Assembly: GCA_965262175.1 (NCBI GenBank)
Contig: CBDHES010000002.1
Location: 2,976,001 to 3,040,000, forward strand
Source of the DNA: CADEDH01 sp965262175
Lineage (GTDB): Bacteria; Actinomycetota; Acidimicrobiia; Acidimicrobiales; SZUA-35
Length of the DNA stretch: 64,000 bases
Direction of reading: 5' to 3'
The notes beneath the pieces were generated by a model that was not told where the DNA came from, did no database searches, and worked only from the letters and a program-made list of their open reading frames with translations. Numbering within the stretch: the first letter of the stretch is position 1; every line of letters begins with the position of its first letter. This document shows, piece by piece, positions 59,176 to 64,000 of the stretch. A program made the translations under genes and the position numbers.

Positions 59176-60202
59176 ATGTCCCGCCGCTCGACGTGGATCT
59201 GGTGGGCCAGGTCGATGATCTCGTGCCCGGGCCCACCACTCGTCGGGTGCTCGGGCCGGTGGGTGGCGCCGACCAGCACCGACGCCACGGCTCCGGTCGA
59301 GTCGGCCAGAGCGCGGAGGTCGTAGCCCCCCTCGAGGAAGAACAGGCGACGCCCGGGCGGGGCGAACGAGAGCAGGTCGGCCACCATGTCGGCATAGTCG
59401 GCCGAGGTCAGTCCGAGGTCGGTGATCGGATCGGCCCGATGGCCATCGAAGCCAGCGGAGACCAGGAGCCAGTCCGGCTCGAACTCCTCCACCACCGGCG
59501 CGACGACCCGCTCGATGCCCTCCCGGTAGGGGGTGCCGCTCGTCCCCGCCGGCAGCGGGAAGTTGACGGTGGCGTGGAGACCGTCGCCCCTCCCGACCTC
59601 TCCCGGCCCGCCCGTCCCCGGATACCAGGGGTACTGGTGGAAGCTGATGAAGAGGACGTCGGGGTCGTCGTAGAAGATGTCCTGGGTGCCGTTGCCGTGA
59701 TGGGCGTCGATGTCGACGATCACCACCCGCTGGCCCTTGGCCCGCAGGGCCCGGGCGGCGACGGCGACGTTGTTGATGAGGCAGAACCCCATCTGGACGT
59801 CGGCGGTGGCGTGATGCCCGGTGGCCGCACGATCGACCAGCCGGCCGAGCCCTCGCCGGCCTCCAACCGCTCGATCAGATCCAGGCCGGCCCCAGCCGCC
59901 CGCCGGGCCGCCTCATCGGAGTGGGGGCCGAGGAACGTGTCGGCGTCGATCGAGCCACCACCGGCCTCGGCGACGTCCCGCAGCTGCGTCATCAGCGATG
60001 CCGGGTGGACCCGATGGAGCGCCTCGTCGTCGGCCTCGGGGGCCTCGACCCAGGTCACCGCCCCCTCGAGGTGGGCCATCTCCAAGCCCCGGACCGCGGC
60101 GGTGAGCCGTTCCGGACGCTCGGGGTGGCCCGGACCAGTCTCGTGGCGCCAGCACACGTCGTGGGTCGAGACCAGCAGTCCTGACGGGCTCTGGCTGCTC
60201 AT
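59172..60202 (-). CDS. Histone deacetylase/AcuC-like amidohydrolase, frameshifted
   Basis: ATG 60200-60202 opens a class II histone-deacetylase-like protein: CWRHETGPGHPERPERL, RVHPASLM. At 59817-59819 the frame is lost exactly at the catalytic His pair. The second frame continues MGFCLINNVAVAARAL, VVIVDIDAHHGNGTQDIFY, SAGFDGHRADP and LEGGYDLRAL. Adding one G to the coding strand at CCGGGCATCAC restores RPPGHHATADVQMGF and a 343-residue protein with all zinc ligands. It would deacetylate a protein lysine or a small amide. As written it would be inactive; sequence error is likely but unproved. Confidence 0.82.
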
Positions 60203-60319
60203 GGTTCAACGCTAGCTCCCGTCGTGAGGAGCGACGAGCCCCGACGCCCGGGCCCGCCTGACGATGGGCCCTCGGGCTCGGCGAGACGACGTCGGCCGCT
60301 GGGCCTAGGCTGGGGCTCG

Positions 60320-61063
60320 GTGGCACCGACGACGTCATATTCACCGGGCCGTGGACTGAGCCGGACGGTGGCGGCGACCCTGGGCGGGCATCGACTCCGG
60401 GTGACGCCGTGGCACGGCCAGGCGTTCGTCGCCCTGATCGGTCCGGCCAGGACCAACCGGTCACCGTCGCGGACCGACGTCGTGGCCTGTATCGACGAGC
60501 TACGGCGCCGTGGGGTGACGACGATGGTGACGCCAGCCCTCAGCCACTTCGAGGCCGAGCCCTTCTTCCAGGCCGGGTTCCACCTCCACGAGCGCCTGCA
60601 CCTCCTGGCCCGGCCGATCACCGGTCCGCCGCCGGTTGGGGGCCATCGCCTCCGACCCGGCTGGCCGTGGGACCATGGTCGGGTGCTCCGACTCGACAAC
60701 GCGGCGTTCGAAGAGTTCTGGCGATTCGACAAGTTCTCGCTGAAGGAGGCCCGCCGGGCCACCCCGACCCACCGATTCCGGGTGGCGACGGTGGGTGGTG
60801 ACGTGGCCGGCTACGCGGTCAGCGGGCGGGCGGGGACCCGGGGCTACCTTCAGCGGCTGGCCGTCGATCCGGCGGCGGCCGGTCGGGGTCTGGGTACGGC
60901 CCTGGTCAACGACAGCATCCGGTGGTTGCACCGGAAGGGCGCGTCGCTGGTGTTGGTCAACACCCAGGAGCGCAACGGTCGGGCCCTGGAGCTCTACGAG
61001 CGCCTGGGGTTCGTCCGCCAGCGGGACGGACTGCTCGTGCTCCGGTGGGACGAGCCTGCGTGA
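60320..61063 (+). CDS. GNAT-family N-acetyltransferase
   Basis: This is a 247-residue acetyltransferase. The C-terminal GNAT domain has motif A LQRLAVDPAAAGRGLGTALV (acetyl-CoA pyrophosphate loop) and ALELYERLGFVRQRDG. The N-terminal half is another alpha/beta region with FQAGFHLHERLHLL, possibly a degenerate second GNAT unit. GTG 60320 is a tentative start; the frame is open to 60224 and no ribosome site decides. Its stop overlaps the next gene start (GTGA). Confidence 0.83.
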   Translation: MAPTTSYSPGRGLSRTVAATLGGHRLRVTPWHGQAFVALIGPARTNRSPSRTDVVACIDELRRRGVTTMVTPALSHFEAEPFFQAGFHLHERLHLLARPITGPPPVGGHRLRPGWPWDHGRVLRLDNAAFEEFWRFDKFSLKEARRATPTHRFRVATVGGDVAGYAVSGRAGTRGYLQRLAVDPAAAGRGLGTALVNDSIRWLHRKGASLVLVNTQERNGRALELYERLGFVRQRDGLLVLRWDEPA

Positions 61064-63228
61064 CGGCCGCCCCCGCCCAGGCTCGGGGCTTGGCGGCGAC
61101 CTCGACACGAACGAACCGACGCCGGCCGAGGCCGGCCGCGATCCTCTTGGTTCTGCTGACGGCGGTGTCGATGACCACGATGCCGTCCGGGGCCCTGGCC
61201 GGTCCTGACACCACCCGGGCCCGCCCTTCGCCGTCGACCGTGCAGGTCGATCGGCCGGTACGGCTCGTCGACCAGACGACCTTCGTCGAGCCGGACGGGG
61301 AGCTCGTGGTCTCGATCGACGTCTCGTCGATCGACCTCGGACGATCCTCCGGCACGCCGGCCGAATCGGCCGAAACCGGAGATGGCGAAGCGCCCGACGA
61401 CGGGACGGACCAGGGCGAAGAGGTAGGCGGCCCCGAGCCGGTCGACGTGATCGTGACCGTGTTCGGTCGGGTGGTCGTCGCTGAGCAACTCGATGTCGAG
61501 CCGACCGCTCCCCTCAACCGGCTCCCCCGGCGGAGCATCGGGGAGTACCCGATCGACGACGGAGTCGTCACGATCCGCATGCCGGTGCGGGCCGGCCCAT
61601 CACCGGACGGCGATCGGATCCTGCTGCCCGAGGCCGGGGTGTATCCGCTGACGGTCGAGTTCCGTGTCGGCGATGAGGCCGTCGCCGACGTGACGTCGTT
61701 CTTCGTCCGACTCCCCGAGCCGGCCGTCACCGACGACGGAGCCGGCGACGACGGGACCGGCGACGACGGAGCCGATGCCGGGCCGGACCCGACCGGGCTC
61801 GGGATCGGGCCGGTGGCGGTCGTCCTCGGGCCGGTCGGAGCGTCGGAGATCGAGTCGACGATCGAGACGCTGCTGGCCACCCCCGGTGTGCCGACCACGG
61901 TCGTGCTCGGCCCGACCGGCCTCGACCTCCTGGAGATCGACCGGACGGTGGCCGAGCGGTTTCGGGCGGCGCTCGGATCGACGGCGACCGTCGTCGCCGT
62001 CGGCGAGCCGCCGCTCGACCCGTCGGCGCTGGAGGCGATCGATCGGGTCGATCTGTTCGACGACGCGGCCGGTCGGACCCGGGGTCGGTTGGAAGCCCTC
62101 GAGCTTCCCATCGATGGGACCCTCGCCGCGATCCCCTCGACGCCGACCGGACCGGGGGCGACGGCGTTGCGAGGGCTCGGGGTCGAGACGGTGATCGTGA
62201 CCGGCACCGGGCCGGGGGTCGCCGTCCTGCCGGGGCCGGCGGCCATCGCAACCACCGACGACGACCGACTGACGGTGGTCGGTACCGATCCGCGGCTGGC
62301 CACGCTGTCGGACGTCGATCCGATCGCTGCGGTCCAACGGTTCGTGGCCCGGCTCGTCGTGGAGCCGGGCCAGCCGACCATCCTCGGCCCGGCCGGCGAG
62401 GCCGACGTCACCGATGCGATGGCGGTGCTGGTCGATGCCCTCATCTCCGGCGGGGTCGAGGTCGTACCGCTCGCTGGCCTCCCGTCGGCACCGATCGCGC
62501 CCGACGGGGCGGCGCCGATCCCCGAGATCGACCTCGGCCCGGTCAGCGACCAGATCGGGGCGATCACCGACCAGCTCGCCACCTATACCTCTTTCTATAT
62601 CGACGGTCCGGACCGTCCCGAGACCTACCGGGCGGCGCTGTTCGCCGCGCTCGCCGTCGACGAGACGGCGGGTGATCGCCGGCGGGCGCTCGATTCGCTC
62701 GCCGAGCAGCTCGACGGCGAGCTGGACGTGATCTCGCTCCCGGGGAACCAGTCGGTGACGCTCGCTGCCCAGTCGGTCCCGATCCCCCTCACCGTCGCCA
62801 GCAGCGCCCCCGGGGCTCGGCAGGTGATGCTGCGGTTCCAGAGCGACCGGGTGGTCGTGGCCCAGGACGGCCAACTCTTCACGATCGAGCCCGGGACGGC
62901 CTCGATCGACATCGACGTCGAGGCCCGCTCGCTCGGTGCGTCGCCGTTGGAGGTGTCGGTGCTCTCCCCCGACGGGCGTGAGGTCCTGGCCACCACCCAG
63001 TTCCAGGTCCGGTCGACGGCGATCCCCGGGCTCGGACTGCTCATATCCGGGGCGGGGCTGGTCCTCCTGGCCAGCTGGTGGTACGTCAGCATCCGTCGAC
63101 GGCGGACCCCGCACCCGAGCCGGCGCCGCTCCGCCGCGTCGACGGCCAGGACCGAGGCCGGGCTGAAGGCGAGCGACGATGGCGCATCGCCCGAACGAGA
63201 CGATGCGATGGTGGAAGGTACCGTGTAG
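61060..63228 (+). CDS. DUF6049-like exported membrane-anchored protein
   Basis: This 722-residue protein has a basic N-terminus and signal helix (about residues 26-48), a long extracytoplasmic part and a C-terminal helix (GLGLLISGAGLVLLASWW) with basic cytosolic tail. The exported part has beta-rich segments, an Asp/Gly low-complexity insert near residue 225 and alpha/beta sections. Size, topology and position fit the actinobacterial DUF6049 family, whose gene precedes murJ in Mycobacterium (Rv3909), so a cell-envelope role is likely. The start is GTG 61060. A kinase gene follows after two bases. Confidence 0.72.
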   Translation: MTAAPAQARGLAATSTRTNRRRPRPAAILLVLLTAVSMTTMPSGALAGPDTTRARPSPSTVQVDRPVRLVDQTTFVEPDGELVVSIDVSSIDLGRSSGTPAESAETGDGEAPDDGTDQGEEVGGPEPVDVIVTVFGRVVVAEQLDVEPTAPLNRLPRRSIGEYPIDDGVVTIRMPVRAGPSPDGDRILLPEAGVYPLTVEFRVGDEAVADVTSFFVRLPEPAVTDDGAGDDGTGDDGADAGPDPTGLGIGPVAVVLGPVGASEIESTIETLLATPGVPTTVVLGPTGLDLLEIDRTVAERFRAALGSTATVVAVGEPPLDPSALEAIDRVDLFDDAAGRTRGRLEALELPIDGTLAAIPSTPTGPGATALRGLGVETVIVTGTGPGVAVLPGPAAIATTDDDRLTVVGTDPRLATLSDVDPIAAVQRFVARLVVEPGQPTILGPAGEADVTDAMAVLVDALISGGVEVVPLAGLPSAPIAPDGAAPIPEIDLGPVSDQIGAITDQLATYTSFYIDGPDRPETYRAALFAALAVDETAGDRRRALDSLAEQLDGELDVISLPGNQSVTLAAQSVPIPLTVASSAPGARQVMLRFQSDRVVVAQDGQLFTIEPGTASIDIDVEARSLGASPLEVSVLSPDGREVLATTQFQVRSTAIPGLGLLISGAGLVLLASWWYVSIRRRRTPHPSRRRSAASTARTEAGLKASDDGASPERDDAMVEGTV

Positions 63229-63230
63229 CG

Positions 63231-64000
63231 GTGACCTCGTGGGCGTCGCCTGGTGGGGCGGGTGCGACCGCTGTTGCGGGCATGATGCTGGGCGGGCGCT
63301 ATCGGCTCACGTCCCCGATCGCGTCGGGCGGGATGGCTCAGGTCTGGCGGGCCGACGACGTCCTCCTCGATCGGGCGGTGGCGGCCAAGATCCTCCACCC
63401 CCACCTCGGATCCGATGAGGGGTTCGTGACCCGGTTCCGGCGGGAAGCGGTGGCGGCCGCGTCGCTGGCCCACCCGTCGATCGTGGCCATCTACGACACG
63501 ATCAGCGAGAACGGTCTCGAAGCGATCGTGATGGAGCTCATCGAGGGCCGGACCCTGCGGACGCTGCTCGACGAACAGGGCGCCCTGCCGGCGGCCGACG
63601 TCGCCCACTACGGCTCGCGGATCGCCGCGGCGCTCGACGTCGCCCACCGGGCCGGCATCGTCCACCGAGACATCAAGCCGGCCAACATCATGGTCTGCGA
63701 CGACCGGCGGGTGCTGGTGACCGATTTCGGCATCGCCAAGGCGGTGGACGACATCGACCTGACCCAGACCGGCACGCTGCTCGGCACGGCCAAGTACCTG
63801 GCCCCGGAACAGGTGACCGGCGCCCCGATCGACCCTCGATCCGACCTGTACGCCCTCGGGGTCGTGCTGTTCGAGGCGCTCACCGGCCAAGTCCCGTTCA
63901 AGGCCAACACCGACGCCGCGACCGCGTTGGCCCGGCTGCAGCAGGATCCGCCCCGGGTCCGGTCGCTCCGGCCCAACGTCGCCCCCGGCCTCGAGGCGAT
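63231..64000 (+). CDS. Serine/threonine protein kinase, PknB-like (5' part; runs off window)
   Basis: This Hanks-type kinase starts at GTG 63231, two bases after the previous stop; internal ATGs near 63282 are possible alternatives. Visible motifs are the glycine loop PIASGGMAQVWRA (residues about 29-41), ATP lysine in AAKIL (Lys53), HRDIKPAN (145-152), DFGIAK (165-170) and APEQ (191-194). All catalytic residues are present. The C-terminal half, and hence any membrane or PASTA region, lies outside. Coupling to the DUF6049-like envelope gene suggests cell-wall signalling. Confidence 0.92.
   Translation, partial: MTSWASPGGAGATAVAGMMLGGRYRLTSPIASGGMAQVWRADDVLLDRAVAAKILHPHLGSDEGFVTRFRREAVAAASLAHPSIVAIYDTISENGLEAIVMELIEGRTLRTLLDEQGALPAADVAHYGSRIAAALDVAHRAGIVHRDIKPANIMVCDDRRVLVTDFGIAKAVDDIDLTQTGTLLGTAKYLAPEQVTGAPIDPRSDLYALGVVLFEALTGQVPFKANTDAATALARLQQDPPRVRSLRPNVAPGLEA

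Noticed and set aside
1..64000. Insertion sequences, prophage, CRISPR, rRNA or tRNA genes
   Set aside because: No transposase, integrase, phage structural gene, regular repeat-spacer array or recognisable rRNA/tRNA sequence was seen in either strand.

Overview
The window is a very GC-rich (by eye about 70 %) bacterial chromosome segment with dense, often 4-nt-overlapping genes, many GTG starts and no rRNA, tRNA, CRISPR or transposase. The gene set points to an actinomycete-type bacterium (phylum Actinomycetota), most probably a deep lineage such as Acidimicrobiia. The evidence is the order rpsF-ssb-rpsR-rplI-dnaB beside a class A penicillin-binding protein, a DUF5318 protein, a CCA-adding enzyme and a DUF6049-like protein (the arrangement found near oriC in Mycobacterium), together with an F420-type luciferase-like oxidoreductase, LigB-type DNA ligase and PknB-type kinases. 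The lineage is an inference; no phylogeny could be run.

Layout. 0-9 kb: the 5' part of a Ser/Thr kinase, a metallo-beta-lactamase-fold hydrolase, a VOC protein, a stand-alone CobW-C-like protein, a carboxymuconolactone-decarboxylase-family gene whose second redox Cys is an in-frame TGA (a probable selenoprotein), two arrestin-like proteins, a TTC38-like protein, an FHA-cyclase fusion and a lipoprotein. 8.8-13.6 kb: a Crp/Fnr regulator divergent from a stand-alone cyclic-nucleotide-binding protein, an amino-acid ABC importer, and an ECF sigma factor with an overlapping partner gene. 13.8-17.5 kb: DNA ligase and a NarL-type two-component system.

17.8-33.4 kb is largely acyl-CoA metabolism. It holds threonine aldolase, then an operon of split B12 mutase (active-site residues of the isobutyryl-CoA mutase type), MeaB chaperone and thiolase. 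Further on lies a complete branched-chain 2-oxo acid dehydrogenase (E1alpha, E1beta, E2, E3) with a thioesterase and an SDR. Read together, these fit valine to isobutyryl-CoA to n-butyryl-CoA to acetyl-CoA. Between them are a putative methyltransferase, a frameshifted OmpA-domain protein, an FKBP and an alpha/beta hydrolase.

33.4-39 kb: a DUF4173 membrane protein, an OmpR-type two-component system, a second MBL hydrolase, DUF2277 and an F420-dependent oxidoreductase. 39.1-47.1 kb: a surface-glycan cluster with a coiled-coil protein, a giant GT4-GT4-FkbM protein, a frameshifted methyltransferase, a Wzt/Wzm-type exporter whose ATPase carries a C-terminal sugar-binding-type domain, and a sulfotransferase. 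This resembles capped-glycan, ATP-dependent export systems. 47-64 kb: a Nudix hydrolase, the replication/ribosomal block (dnaB with a 305-residue intein, two DnaA-box-like sites, a structured rpsF leader), an Ltp2-like thiolase with DUF35 partner, PBP, DUF5318, CCA enzyme, a frameshifted histone-deacetylase-like gene, a GNAT protein, a DUF6049-like protein and the start of another Ser/Thr kinase.

Three genes carry simple frameshifts (24.6, 43.0 and 59.8 kb). Each is repaired by changing one short repeat or G-run, so sequence error is a real possibility for all three.
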